The notes beneath the pieces are model-generated. The model was not told the DNA's origin and made no database searches. It saw only the letters and a list, made by a program, of their open reading frames with translations. Of a stretch of 59,436 bases of DNA, positions 15,578 through 24,047 are shown piece after piece; positions within the stretch are counted from its first letter, which is position 1, and each line of letters starts with the position of its first letter. Location of the stretch: NCBI GenBank assembly GCA_017427385.1, contig JAFRSW010000013.1:1-59436 (forward strand), written 5' to 3'. The stretch is from Bacteroidales bacterium. GTDB lineage: Bacteria; Bacteroidota; Bacteroidia; Bacteroidales; UBA932. Position numbers and translations under genes: made by a program.

Positions 15578-15763
15578 TTATTTGCTTCTCACCTCATCAG
15601 ATCGCTGGCGGGTAGCTTCGAACATCTCCATCATGCCCGAGAGGGCGGCGAAGGGCATGAATTGGGCGGCGCGCTTCTTCATCGACATCCGGGGATGGCT
15701 GAACGGGAACGGGTAGGGGAGGTCGAGCATGTCGGCGTAGGGGTTGGCGGGGTCTTCCTTCAT
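15578..15763 (-). CDS. YolD-like small protein, copy 2
   Basis: A 61-residue protein, almost identical to the copy at 13213-13398 (differences such as SHPRMSM for SQPRMSM and RAAQF for RATQF; the copy-2 form is closer to the family consensus). Its ATG overlaps the stop of the membrane-protein gene. It lies divergent from the leader-DUF3800 unit. Role unknown. Confidence 0.65.
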   Translation of the reverse strand: MKEDPANPYADMLDLPYPFPFSHPRMSMKKRAAQFMPFAALSGMMEMFEATRQRSDEVRSK

Positions 15764-15933
15764 GCAGTCAGCTGGTATGAGGCCAATACAATGCCGTATA
15801 TCATTAGGGCGATGATTGGGAGAAGGATGAACAAGCAGGGCATCATCAGACCGAGTACGAGGGTAGGGCATACGGCGAGGCTGCCGATGATGATTGCGGC
15901 GGTTTTGCGGATAGACCTTTCTTTGTTCTTCAT
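15760..15933 (-). CDS. Small two-helix membrane protein, copy 2
   Basis: A 57-residue protein with start MKNKERSIRKTAAIIIGSL and two helices as in copy 1. Substitutions are mostly conservative (LVLP to MMPC region, LIPLIAL to LLPIIAL), pointing to purifying selection after duplication. TACCTTTG is 27 bases upstream. Coupled by ATGA to the YolD-like gene. Confidence 0.6.
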   Translation of the reverse strand: MKNKERSIRKTAAIIIGSLAVCPTLVLGLMMPCLFILLPIIALMIYGIVLASYQLTA

Positions 15934-15960
15934 GGCATTTCAATTTTTTTGTTACGCCTG

Positions 15961-15994
15961 CAAAGGTACGGCCCTATTTTGACAGGTTTTGACA
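15961..15994 (-). promoter_or_regulatory. Promoter with tandem TTTTGACA boxes, copy 2
   Basis: TACCTTTG (15968-15961) with TTTTGACA at 15977-15984 and 15987-15994 (plus-strand spelling), the same 10-bp spacing as copy 1. Confidence 0.55.
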
Positions 15995-16013
15995 ATAGTA
16001 CGAAAAATGCGCA

Positions 16014-16040
16014 TTAAACGTTTAAAACGTTTATTTTCAA
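16014..16040 (+). repeat. 27-bp block upstream of shared leader, copy 2
   Basis: Matches 13842-13868 at 26 of 27 positions. It lies between the leftward yolD-unit promoter and the rightward leader promoter, so a bound regulator could act on both. Confidence 0.65.
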
Positions 16041-16084
16041 TTAATTATGCCTATTATTATCATTGTTATATTCTCCGTTTTTAT

Positions 16085-16233
16085 TATATTTGCGCTGAAA
16101 GCATACGGTCGTCGAATCGGCCGATGACGAAATAAGGAGCAGATAGTTCCATTCTGGATGGTGCTCACTTCACAAAACACTTATTTGCCTTAGTCGCCCC
16201 AATAATGGGACAGACTATAATAACAATTTAAAT
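16085..16233 (+). ncRNA. Promoter plus structured 5' leader RNA, copy 2 (before DUF3800)
   Basis: TATATTTG (16085-16092) and about 140 leader bases. The first hairpin CGGTCG/CGGCCG is unchanged from copy 1 while its loop differs. The second hairpin keeps GAGCA/TGCTC, gaining an A-T pair that copy 1 lacks. The small frame is ATGACGAAATAA. The third hairpin (AGTC/GACT outside CCC/GGG, near 16188-16210) has a different sequence but the same position. From memory, structured RNA motifs upstream of DUF3800 genes have been described by comparative genomics; whether this is one of them needs a covariance-model search. Confidence 0.65.
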
Positions 16234-17061
16234 ATGGAGTACATCATTTACTGCGACGAATCTGTTAGCAATGGCAAATACTACACCGATTTTTTCGGTG
16301 GAGTACTTGTTCGCAACAAAGACTATGACAAAATAAGGGAAACACTTGATGTCAAGAAACTGGAACTCAACCTAAAAGGAGAAATCAAGTGGGTCAAGGT
16401 AACTGAGAATTACCTGGAAAAATACAAGCAGATAATGGATTACTTTTTCTCTTTCATCAAGGAGAACAGTCTCAAGGTACGCATTATGTTTCGTGAAACA
16501 GATCAGACTCCTCCCAATTTGAGCCCAGATCAAATTCATAACAAGTACTCGCTGCTTTACTACCAATTTGTAAAAAATGCATTCGGCCTTATATACCACG
16601 ACGGGAGCAAGAATGAACCCGTCTATCTTCGCTTATATTTTGATGCAATTCCATATCCTATCGACCAGAGAGATGCATTCAAATCGCATATATTCTCCCT
16701 GCAGCGAAACGCTAGATTCCGTAAGGCGCGAATAAAGATTCGCATGGATGACATTGTAGAGATTAACTCTAGCAAACACTCAATACTGCAGTGTATGGAT
16801 ATTGTTTTGGGCTCAATGTCTTTTATTCTTAACAGGAAGAATGAAGTGATTCCTGTTGGAGCAAAAGATAGAGGTCATCGCACAATTGCAAAAGAGAAGC
16901 TTTTCCATCACATTATTAGGTTGATACAACAATCAAATGAAATAGAATTCTTTGATATCAGCAAGACTACTCCAATCTCTGTCCCAAAGGAATTCTGGAC
17001 CATGCCATATCGTCACTGGAAGTTTACGACTCCAGAGTATCGTAAGGAAGGGGGTGTATAA
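16234..17061 (+). CDS. DUF3800 protein, predicted RNase H-like fold
   Basis: A 275-residue DUF3800 protein. The N-terminal strand YIIYCDES (Asp 8, Glu 9) followed by FGGVLV is the family hallmark. Further acidic and polar positions occur at GEIKWVK, LYFDAIP and HSILQCMDIVLG. The family is thought to adopt an RNase H-like fold with a possible nuclease activity, and is found in phage and defence contexts; no enzymatic role is proven that I know of. It follows the structured leader and faces a convergent small-RNA candidate. Confidence 0.85.
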   Translation: MEYIIYCDESVSNGKYYTDFFGGVLVRNKDYDKIRETLDVKKLELNLKGEIKWVKVTENYLEKYKQIMDYFFSFIKENSLKVRIMFRETDQTPPNLSPDQIHNKYSLLYYQFVKNAFGLIYHDGSKNEPVYLRLYFDAIPYPIDQRDAFKSHIFSLQRNARFRKARIKIRMDDIVEINSSKHSILQCMDIVLGSMSFILNRKNEVIPVGAKDRGHRTIAKEKLFHHIIRLIQQSNEIEFFDISKTTPISVPKEFWTMPYRHWKFTTPEYRKEGGV

Positions 17062-17063
17062 AA

Positions 17064-17137
17064 GAAAAAAGCCCCGCTTAAGCTACATATACCGCCGTGG
17101 TGGAACCAGGGCCTTCGCTTCCGAGTAGGACTTTTTC
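17064..17137 (-). ncRNA. Candidate small RNA convergent with DUF3800 (element 5)
   Basis: TATATTTG box (17150-17143, minus strand), about 74 transcribed bases with a GGAAGCGAAGG segment, ending in an AGC.../GCT stem and TTTTTTCTTTT next to the DUF3800 stop. AGGACTT (17127-17133) and AAGTCCT (17150-17156) form a perfect inverted repeat around the -7 box and start site, which may be an operator. It occupies the same position relative to DUF3800 as element 4 does to the 134-residue gene. Confidence 0.45.
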
Positions 17138-17193
17138 TAGTGCAAATATAAGTCCTTTTTGATAAAAAACAAAAAAGAAACTAAAATAAAACC

Positions 17194-17514
17194 TTACTCG
17201 ACCTTATAGCCCAGCTTCTCAATGGCCTTTTTGAGGGTCTCGGGGTTGGTTTTGGCAGGATCGTAGATGATGGTAACGGTCTTGTCTTCGAGGCTGACCT
17301 TGAGGTCTTTGACGCCTTTCTCGAAGGAGATGTTGTCGGTGACCTTCTTGACGCAGTTCTTGCAGTGCATTCCTACCGTGAAGGTGACGGTTTCAGTCTT
17401 CTTTTTCTTGCTCTGCTGAAGGGCTGCTGATTCTTTTGATGCCGCGAGCAGGGGAGCGGCGGTGAAGGAAAGGGCTCCGAGAGCCAGGACTAAGGTGATA
17501 ATTATCTTTTTCAT
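17194..17514 (-). CDS. Secreted HMA-domain metal-binding protein
   Basis: A 106-residue protein with a signal peptide (to about 25) and an HMA domain with GMHCKNC at about 49-55, ending in EKLGYKVE. HMA domains bind Cu(I) or similar soft metals through CxxC; here the protein is periplasmic, like MerP. It is the last gene of a leftward run directly after a TonB-dependent receptor, suggesting metal import or sensing across the envelope. The metal is not determined by sequence. Confidence 0.85.
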   Translation of the reverse strand: MKKIIITLVLALGALSFTAAPLLAASKESAALQQSKKKKTETVTFTVGMHCKNCVKKVTDNISFEKGVKDLKVSLEDKTVTIIYDPAKTNPETLKKAIEKLGYKVE

Positions 17515-17518
17515 AGCA

Positions 17519-19558
17519 TCATTTTGTTTTCCATATTGTAAGGCGCATCCCTGCGTTGACGCGTAGGCCCATCAAAGGCCCCCACACAGCGCTGGCATCG
17601 AAAGAAGCAGCATCAGGGACACCTATAATCACTTTTTTCTGGGTAAATCCGGTCAGGTTCTCACCGCCCACATACAGGTCTACACCCTTGAAACGCCTGG
17701 TTATCTGGGCGTAAAGCATAGGATAGACAGGCGTGCGGCCGCCTTCCATATTCATAAAATCATAGGCCCTGGAACTGCCGTTAAGGGCGGCGGTGAAATC
17801 GAATATCCACTTGCTAAGGTTGGTCTTGTACTGAAGATTCAGCACACCCTTGAAGCGCGGCGTCATGGCGCGTTCCACGAGACCGAGCTTGGCAAGCTGC
17901 ACCTTTGCATCGGTGTACCGGGCGGTAATGTTTACTGTAAAGCGTTCTATCGGCTCCACAGCAAAATCCGCCTGGAAGGTATTGGTATAGGAAGGAGCCC
18001 CGTCGGAGGCATAGAAAGCTATCATGTTTTCTGCTTTCTCATAATCGACTATGAGCTGTTGGCAGAACTGCGTGCGGAAGAAGTCGAAACTCAGATAAGA
18101 ATTCCCGGGATCCGCACCTATATTAAGATAGAATGTTGCATTGCCGCCATAGGTCCATGCATCCTCCAGGGGATGGGTGTCGAAGCAACCGGTGAAGAAC
18201 TTGCCGGTAGAGAATATACCGATGTTGTCGGTCATCGGCATGGCTGTGCGGATTCCCCGGCCTCCGTTCATGCGGAAAACAAGGTTCTCCCAGGGCTGAA
18301 ACTTGACGGTCATGCGCGGGGAAATGCAGAATCTGCCGGCATGGGCGTAATAATTGGCGCTTACTCCGGTGACGGCCGTGAGCAGCTCGTGGGCATGGAA
18401 AGTGTACTCTCCATAGACGGCATAATTGCTGAAATCCCCCAGGTAGCTGAATGCGTTGTCATAACTCCATCCCAAGGCCTTTACCGGTCGCAGCATCCCT
18501 TCATTCAACCTGTCGAACGTGCCGCTGGCACCCACGGTGAAATCGTGCTGCTCGTTTACCTGATTGCGGTAGAGCAGGTTCACAAAGCCGGAATACTGTC
18601 TGGCGCGGTAGAATCCAGCGCCGTAGGAGGCGTCCATATCCTGCCAGGTGTAATCCGTAACGATGGCGACGCTGGAACTGTGGTCTTCTCTCAGTGGAAC
18701 GCCCACCTTAAGGTAAGCTCCGAATACGCGGTTGCCGATAACGCTGCCCCAGGGATGCCCCGGCTGATAGTATTTCTTGTCGTATCCGGGCATTCCTCCA
18801 GTGCGCTGGTCGTTTATCGCATTCACGCCAAGACGGATCTTGAATATATCGCCGTTGTAGAACCAGCGGTTGGCCAGGTTGAACTGGGTGACCAGAGGAT
18901 CGTCCATGAAGCCGTCTCCGTTCATGTCCATGGCCTGGAAGTTCTTGTCTACATGGCCAAGCAGCACTGTGGAAAGGCGGTCGCTAAGCTGGATGGATGA
19001 TGCCACGTCCCCGGTTAAGCGGTAATCGCTCATGGCGTTCAGGCTCAGGAAGAGGGGCTTCTCGTCCGTTGGCTTGCGATGTTCCATGTTTATCTGGCCG
19101 GTCATGGATTCTATGCCGCTGATTACGGAAGCTGAGCCCTTGGCTATCTGTATGCTTTCTAGCCACTGTCCGGGCATGTAGGTGAGCCCGAAGGGGGCAG
19201 CCAGGCCGCGCATCACAGGGCGGGACTCGTCCAGCATCTGGGTGTAGATGCCGCTGAGGCCCAGAAGGCGTATCTGGCGGGCGCCTGTGACCGCATCTGA
19301 ATAGCCGACGGTAACGCTGGCGGAATTCTCGAAACTCTCCGCAACGTTGCAGCAGGCCATCTTTGCAAGGCCTTCGGAGGAGATAACCTCCACCCTCATG
19401 GGCTTGATCTTCGAAAGATAATTGCCTTTCTGATGTCCTACGTGAACTGCTGCTTTGAGGCTGTCCTTGCGGCCTGCATAAATGCCCGTCGTGTCCGTCT
19501 GGGAAAAGGCGGACACGACTGAAAGGGCAAACAGTATGCAGACTGCAAGACGCTTCAT
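17519..19558 (-). CDS. TonB-dependent outer-membrane receptor, likely metal-related
   Basis: A 679-residue receptor with a signal peptide, a plug domain (about 45-165: MRVEVISSEGLAKM; ARQIRLLGLSGIYTQML; YMPGQWLESIQIAKGSASV) and a beta-barrel ending LTIWKTK. It lacks the N-terminal CarboxypepD_reg repeat common to SusC-type receptors of this phylum, and there is no SusD partner. The downstream HMA gene points to copper or another metal. The ATG overlaps the DUF853 stop (TAATG). Confidence 0.85.
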   Translation of the reverse strand: MKRLAVCILFALSVVSAFSQTDTTGIYAGRKDSLKAAVHVGHQKGNYLSKIKPMRVEVISSEGLAKMACCNVAESFENSASVTVGYSDAVTGARQIRLLGLSGIYTQMLDESRPVMRGLAAPFGLTYMPGQWLESIQIAKGSASVISGIESMTGQINMEHRKPTDEKPLFLSLNAMSDYRLTGDVASSIQLSDRLSTVLLGHVDKNFQAMDMNGDGFMDDPLVTQFNLANRWFYNGDIFKIRLGVNAINDQRTGGMPGYDKKYYQPGHPWGSVIGNRVFGAYLKVGVPLREDHSSSVAIVTDYTWQDMDASYGAGFYRARQYSGFVNLLYRNQVNEQHDFTVGASGTFDRLNEGMLRPVKALGWSYDNAFSYLGDFSNYAVYGEYTFHAHELLTAVTGVSANYYAHAGRFCISPRMTVKFQPWENLVFRMNGGRGIRTAMPMTDNIGIFSTGKFFTGCFDTHPLEDAWTYGGNATFYLNIGADPGNSYLSFDFFRTQFCQQLIVDYEKAENMIAFYASDGAPSYTNTFQADFAVEPIERFTVNITARYTDAKVQLAKLGLVERAMTPRFKGVLNLQYKTNLSKWIFDFTAALNGSSRAYDFMNMEGGRTPVYPMLYAQITRRFKGVDLYVGGENLTGFTQKKVIIGVPDAASFDASAVWGPLMGLRVNAGMRLTIWKTK

Positions 19559-21153
19559 TACTTCAGCAGGTTACCGAGAATTGAACGTGTGAGCGTGCGG
19601 GTAGCGGTGCTGGTTGCACTCTTGATAGCCTTGTTGGCAATGTTCTTGCCGCTGGTGGTGCTGGACTTCTTGCCGGTCACCGAATTTGCGACAGCGGTGC
19701 CCACGGAAGCGGTTACGCTGGTAATCACTGCTCCGGCGGCAGCCTTTGCTATCTTGCTGAAAATGCTCTTTGTTCCTTTTGAATTACCGTTTTCCTTGGC
19801 AGCCTTCTCGCTCTTGGCCTTCTGCTCTTCGACAGCGGCCGCCTGGGCTTCCTGCTCTTCTTCGGCACGCTTGGCATCTGCCAGGAGCACCTCGAATGCG
19901 CTTTCGCGGTCGATGGGAGTATCGTACTTGCCGGCTATCATCGAGCTGTTGATCAGCTGCTTGCGCTGGGCCTCGGTGATGGCTCCTATCTGGCTGAGGG
20001 GGAAGAGTATCTTGGCGCGCTCCACGACGCAAGGTGCGCCCTTCTCGTCGAGGAAGGAGACCAGTGCCTCGCCGGTGCCGAGCTCCATGATGGCGTCTGC
20101 TGTCTTGAAGGCGGGGTTGGCGCGGAAGGTTTCGGCGGCGGTGCGCACGGCCTTCTGATCCTTGGGAGTATATGCGCGCAGGGCGTGCTGGATGCGGTTT
20201 CCGAGCTGGCCGAGGATGTTCTCGGGGATGTCGGTAGGGGACTGGGTGATGAAGTATACGCCCACGCCCTTGGAACGGATCAGGCGGACCACCTGCTCGA
20301 TCTTGTCTACCAGCGCCTTGGGAGTCTCCTCGAAGAGGGTGTGAGCTTCGTCGAAGAAGAATACGAACTTGGGGAGCTGCAGGTCGCCGACCTCGGGCAG
20401 TTTGGCGTAGATTTCGGAAAGCAGCCAGAGGAGGAAGGTGGAGTAGAGCTTGGGGTTCTGCATAAGCTTATCGGCCGCCAGAACGCTCAGGATGCCCTTT
20501 CCGCAGTTGGTCTGAAGGAGATCGTAGATGTCGAAGGCGGGCTCGCCGAAGAATTTCTCGGCACCCTGGCTCTCGAGGCTCAGGAGGGCGCGCTGTATGG
20601 CTCCGATGCTGCCTTCCGTCACATTTCCGTACATCACACGGTATTCGGCGGCATGCTCGGCCACGTATCCTACCATGGCGCGGAGGTCCTTCAGGTCGAG
20701 GAGCAGCAGGCCCTTATCGTCCGCAACGCGGAAGATGATGTCCATCACTCCGCTCTGCACCTCATTGAGGCCGAGGAGACGGCTGAGGAGCATGGGGCCC
20801 ATGTTGGAGATGGTGGTGCGCATGGGATGTCCCTGCTCGCCGAAGACGTCGTAGACGCGTACGGGGCAGCCTGCGAACTGCGGATTCTCGATGCCGAATT
20901 CCGGCATGCGCTTCTCGATGAAGCCGCTCATGGCGCCGGGCTGGCTGACGCCGCTGAGGTCGCCTTTCATGTCGGCCATGAAGCAGGGGACTCCTGCCTG
21001 GCTGAAGGTTTCTGCAAGCACCTGCAAGGAGACGGTCTTACCAGTTCCGGTGGCGCCGGCGATCAGTCCGTGGCGGTTGGCCATCTTACCGCAAATAGAT
21101 ATGGGGCCGTTTTCGCAGTGTGCGACGTAGAGGCCGCGAGTTGAGTCTAACAT
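19558..21153 (-). CDS. DUF853 HerA-like ATPase (YjgR family)
   Basis: A 531-residue protein with Walker A GATGTGKT near residue 33, Walker [13 protein letters not shown] near 262, and the family strings [11 protein letters not shown] and [10 protein letters not shown]. The HerA/FtsK-type fold predicts a hexameric ATPase; the role of YjgR proteins is unknown. An Ala/Lys-rich low-complexity tail follows about residue 425 with a Gly/Ser/Thr-rich hydrophobic segment. It lies 16 bases after potD and one base into the TonB gene, an odd place that may only reflect operon packing. Confidence 0.85.
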   Translation of the reverse strand: MLDSTRGLYVAHCENGPISICGKMANRHGLIAGATGTGKTVSLQVLAETFSQAGVPCFMADMKGDLSGVSQPGAMSGFIEKRMPEFGIENPQFAGCPVRVYDVFGEQGHPMRTTISNMGPMLLSRLLGLNEVQSGVMDIIFRVADDKGLLLLDLKDLRAMVGYVAEHAAEYRVMYGNVTEGSIGAIQRALLSLESQGAEKFFGEPAFDIYDLLQTNCGKGILSVLAADKLMQNPKLYSTFLLWLLSEIYAKLPEVGDLQLPKFVFFFDEAHTLFEETPKALVDKIEQVVRLIRSKGVGVYFITQSPTDIPENILGQLGNRIQHALRAYTPKDQKAVRTAAETFRANPAFKTADAIMELGTGEALVSFLDEKGAPCVVERAKILFPLSQIGAITEAQRKQLINSSMIAGKYDTPIDRESAFEVLLADAKRAEEEQEAQAAAVEEQKAKSEKAAKENGNSKGTKSIFSKIAKAAAGAVITSVTASVGTAVANSVTGKKSSTTSGKNIANKAIKSATSTATRTLTRSILGNLLK

Positions 21154-21169
21154 ATTGGTATAGTTTTAA

Positions 21170-22465
21170 TTATTTCTTTCTGTGAGTCTTGCGACCGTGC
21201 TTCTTGTTCTTCTTGGAAGCAACATATCCGGCGGCCAGAGCAACGATGGCTATGACGATGATGATGTAGGTCATGGAACTGGCGTTGTCGCCCTTCACGC
21301 GGGACCACATGGCCAGGAGCTTGTCGGTGTCGGCACCCCAGTCATGCTCGAGGGCGCAGCGGTCGATTACTTCCTGATCGGGGTAGAGGACAGGGTTTAC
21401 ATGTACGCTGTCGGCATCGGGACCGAAGAAGTAGCTGAGGTCGATGGGGTCGTATTCCTCATCTATCTGGCTTTCCAGAACTTCCCATGCACCATTGGCG
21501 GAAACGTAGCCGGTCTCTTCCATATTGCGGATGGCAATGTCCGGACGGCACATGAAGTCGATGAAGTAGCTGGCAGCCTTGATATTCTTAGCATACTTGG
21601 GGATAACCCAGCCGTCGAACCAGACATTGCTGCCCTCCTCGGGAACTGCGTAATCCAGCGAAACGCCGACTTCGGCCGCCTCTTCTATGGCCCAGACTGC
21701 ATCTCCGCTCCAGTTAAGGGAGATTACGCCGCGGCCCTTTGTCATCTGGTCTTTACCGAAATCGGCCTCCCAGCCGAGCACGCCGTCCTTTACCTGTTTC
21801 AGGTAGGCTTCCACTGCGGCGATGGACTCATCGGAAGAGTCCCACATAAGTTCCTGCAGGGTGACTTTACCCTCGGCTAACTCCTTCTGCTTGAGGTAGA
21901 TGAGCACAGGTCCGTAGACGTCGCGGGGGGCATCCTTGATAAGGATCTGTCCGGCAAATTTGGGATTGCGAATAACATCCCAGGTGCTTGCTTCTTCGGC
22001 AGTAACTTCCCTGGTGTTGTAGATTATACCGCTCGTGCCCCACATGTAGGGAACCGAGTAATCGTTGGCATCGATTTCCGGATTGATCTCCTTGAACATC
22101 TTGTGCATGTAGGGGGACTTGTTCAGGGCTATGTAGTTGATGGAATCCGGGATGGATGCGAAATCCAGGGGAAGGATGAGGGAATTGTTGAGCATGCGCT
22201 CGATGATGTAGTCTGAAGGGCAGACAACGTCATAATCCTCGTGGCCCTTCTCGATCTTGGAGAGCATGGTCTCGTTGATGTCGAAGGTCTGGTAAACCAC
22301 ATGGATTTCCTCGCCGGTCTGGGCTTTATACCACTCCTCGAATTCGGGGAGAACCGACTCGTCGATGTAGTCGGACCAGTTATAGACCTTGAGGAACGCC
22401 TCCCGATTGGAGGAGCATGCCACAGCTGCAATCAGTGCAGCCACCGCAATCAACAGTTTTTTCAT
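21170..22465 (-). CDS. potD: Spermidine/putrescine ABC transporter substrate-binding lipoprotein, with extra C-terminal membrane anchor
   Basis: A 431-residue PotD-family protein. Lipobox LIAAVAC gives Cys 17; the mature part carries NWSDYIDESVLPEFE and VCPSDYIIERM. It binds polyamine and delivers it to PotBC. Unusually, a hydrophobic helix (MTYIIIVIAIVALAAGYVAS, about 398-417) and a basic tail follow the binding domain, so the protein would be anchored at both ends. It overlaps potC by 4 bases. Confidence 0.9.
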   Translation of the reverse strand: MKKLLIAVAALIAAVACSSNREAFLKVYNWSDYIDESVLPEFEEWYKAQTGEEIHVVYQTFDINETMLSKIEKGHEDYDVVCPSDYIIERMLNNSLILPLDFASIPDSINYIALNKSPYMHKMFKEINPEIDANDYSVPYMWGTSGIIYNTREVTAEEASTWDVIRNPKFAGQILIKDAPRDVYGPVLIYLKQKELAEGKVTLQELMWDSSDESIAAVEAYLKQVKDGVLGWEADFGKDQMTKGRGVISLNWSGDAVWAIEEAAEVGVSLDYAVPEEGSNVWFDGWVIPKYAKNIKAASYFIDFMCRPDIAIRNMEETGYVSANGAWEVLESQIDEEYDPIDLSYFFGPDADSVHVNPVLYPDQEVIDRCALEHDWGADTDKLLAMWSRVKGDNASSMTYIIIVIAIVALAAGYVASKKNKKHGRKTHRKK

Positions 22466-23271
22466 TTCTTATCGTTGTTCTTGGATTGACGTATGTTGAT
22501 GACCAGGAGCACAACCAGTATGATCAAGAAGAGTATGGTCATGAGAGGCTTGAGCTCCGGGGTAAGGCCGCCCTTGCGGGCATCGGCATAAATATATGTG
22601 GACAGAGTGTCGAGCCCTATGGTGCCGCGCGTGAAGAACGTGACTGCGAAGTCGTCCAGGCTCATGGTGAACGACAGGATGAAGCCGGATATCATTCCGG
22701 GGCGGAGCGCAGGGATCATCACCTTGCGCAACGCCTGGCCGGGAGTGGCCCCGAGGTCCAGGGCGGCCTCATAGATATTGGGATTCATCTGGCTGAGCTT
22801 CGGAAGCACATTGAGCACCACGTACGGCGTGCAGAACGTGATATGGGCCAGAATGACGGTGGTGTAGCCCTGCGAGATGCGCAGGAAGACGAAGAGCAGG
22901 AAGAGGCTGACACCCGTGATGATATCCGGATTGATCATCGGGATATTGTTAAGGAAGGTCATCACGTTCTTCGCACGTCCCTTCATGTTGTAGATTCCTA
23001 TGGCCGCAACGGTTCCAAGCATGGTGGCCAGAAGCGAAGCGATCAGCGCAATCAGCAGGGTGTTCTCTACGGCCGAGAGCAGGGCGGATGAATTCTGCAT
23101 GCTGCCCGTGAAGAGATTCTTGTAGAGATTCATGGAGAATCCGGTCCAGTTTCCAAGGCTCTTTGCCTCGGTGAATGAAAACACCGCGATGAATACGATA
23201 GGAGCGTATAAGATGATGAGTATCAGCCAGATATAGATTCTGGAGAGTAATTTGGTGCTGGTCTTCATCAT
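22462..23271 (-). CDS. potC: Polyamine ABC transporter permease PotC
   Basis: A 269-residue permease with six helices and the EAA loop (YEAALDLGATPGQALRKVMIPALRPG). Pairs with PotB to form the inner-membrane channel. It overlaps potB and potD by 4 bases each (ATGA type). Confidence 0.93.
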   Translation of the reverse strand: MMKTSTKLLSRIYIWLILIILYAPIVFIAVFSFTEAKSLGNWTGFSMNLYKNLFTGSMQNSSALLSAVENTLLIALIASLLATMLGTVAAIGIYNMKGRAKNVMTFLNNIPMINPDIITGVSLFLLFVFLRISQGYTTVILAHITFCTPYVVLNVLPKLSQMNPNIYEAALDLGATPGQALRKVMIPALRPGMISGFILSFTMSLDDFAVTFFTRGTIGLDTLSTYIYADARKGGLTPELKPLMTILFLIILVVLLVINIRQSKNNDKK

Positions 23272-24047
23272 ATCGCCCCTCCGCTGACGGCCTCCTCGGA
23301 GTCACCTCCCTGGAGGAATGTTGTTATACCTATGATGATGAGCATGATGAGCGACAGCGCCGCACCATAGTTCCACATCGAATTGTTGATGTTCTCCTGG
23401 ATGATGGTACCGAAGAGCTTTATCTTGTTGTTGGTGAGGAATTCAGAGATGGCGAAGGTGGAGACCGTAGGCATGAACACCATCATCACACCGCTCATGA
23501 TGCCGGGCATGGAGAGGGGGAGCGTAACCTTGCGGAATACCTCTCCCGGAGTGGCTCCAAGGTCCTGGGCGGCCTCTGCGTAGGATTTATCCATCTTGTT
23601 GAGTACATTATAGATAGGATAGATCATGAACGGCAGATAGTCGTAGCACATACCGAAGAGAAGCGTTCCCTTGCCAAGCTGGATGCCGGCCATGGTGAAG
23701 AGTTCCGCCGTGGCAAGCGTGCGCATGAGCGCGTTAATCCACATTGGAAGGATGAACAGCACCACGGTGACCGCACTGCGGTTAAGGTCTTTGTTGGCAA
23801 GGATCCATGCGGCAGGGTAGCCTATCAGTATGCAGAGGGCCGTATTCTCGATGGCAACTTCGATGGAAAGGGCGAAGGTGCTCAGCGAATCCCCGTCGGA
23901 GAAGAACTTGGCGATGTTCTTGAGGGTGAAATGCCCTGCGCCATCCTGCAATGCATATATCAGGATGAGCAGCAGCGGCAGCACCACGAAAATCACCAGG
24001 AAGATGAAATATGGCAAAGACCAGCTGGATCTTTTAATCGTTTTCAT
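23268..24047 (-). CDS. potB: Polyamine ABC transporter permease PotB
   Basis: A 259-residue permease; helices start at [21 protein letters not shown] and the EAA loop is [20 protein letters not shown]. It overlaps potA by 14 bases and potC by 4. Slightly short at the C-terminus but complete in topology. Confidence 0.93.
   Translation of the reverse strand: MKTIKRSSWSLPYFIFLVIFVVLPLLLILIYALQDGAGHFTLKNIAKFFSDGDSLSTFALSIEVAIENTALCILIGYPAAWILANKDLNRSAVTVVLFILPMWINALMRTLATAELFTMAGIQLGKGTLLFGMCYDYLPFMIYPIYNVLNKMDKSYAEAAQDLGATPGEVFRKVTLPLSMPGIMSGVMMVFMPTVSTFAISEFLTNNKIKLFGTIIQENINNSMWNYGAALSLIMLIIIGITTFLQGGDSEEAVSGGAI

Noticed and set aside
13205-17160. Integron cassette array
   Set aside because: No integron integrase and no attC-like imperfect palindromes at the cassette edges; the repeated edge is the 3' end of a protein-coding gene.
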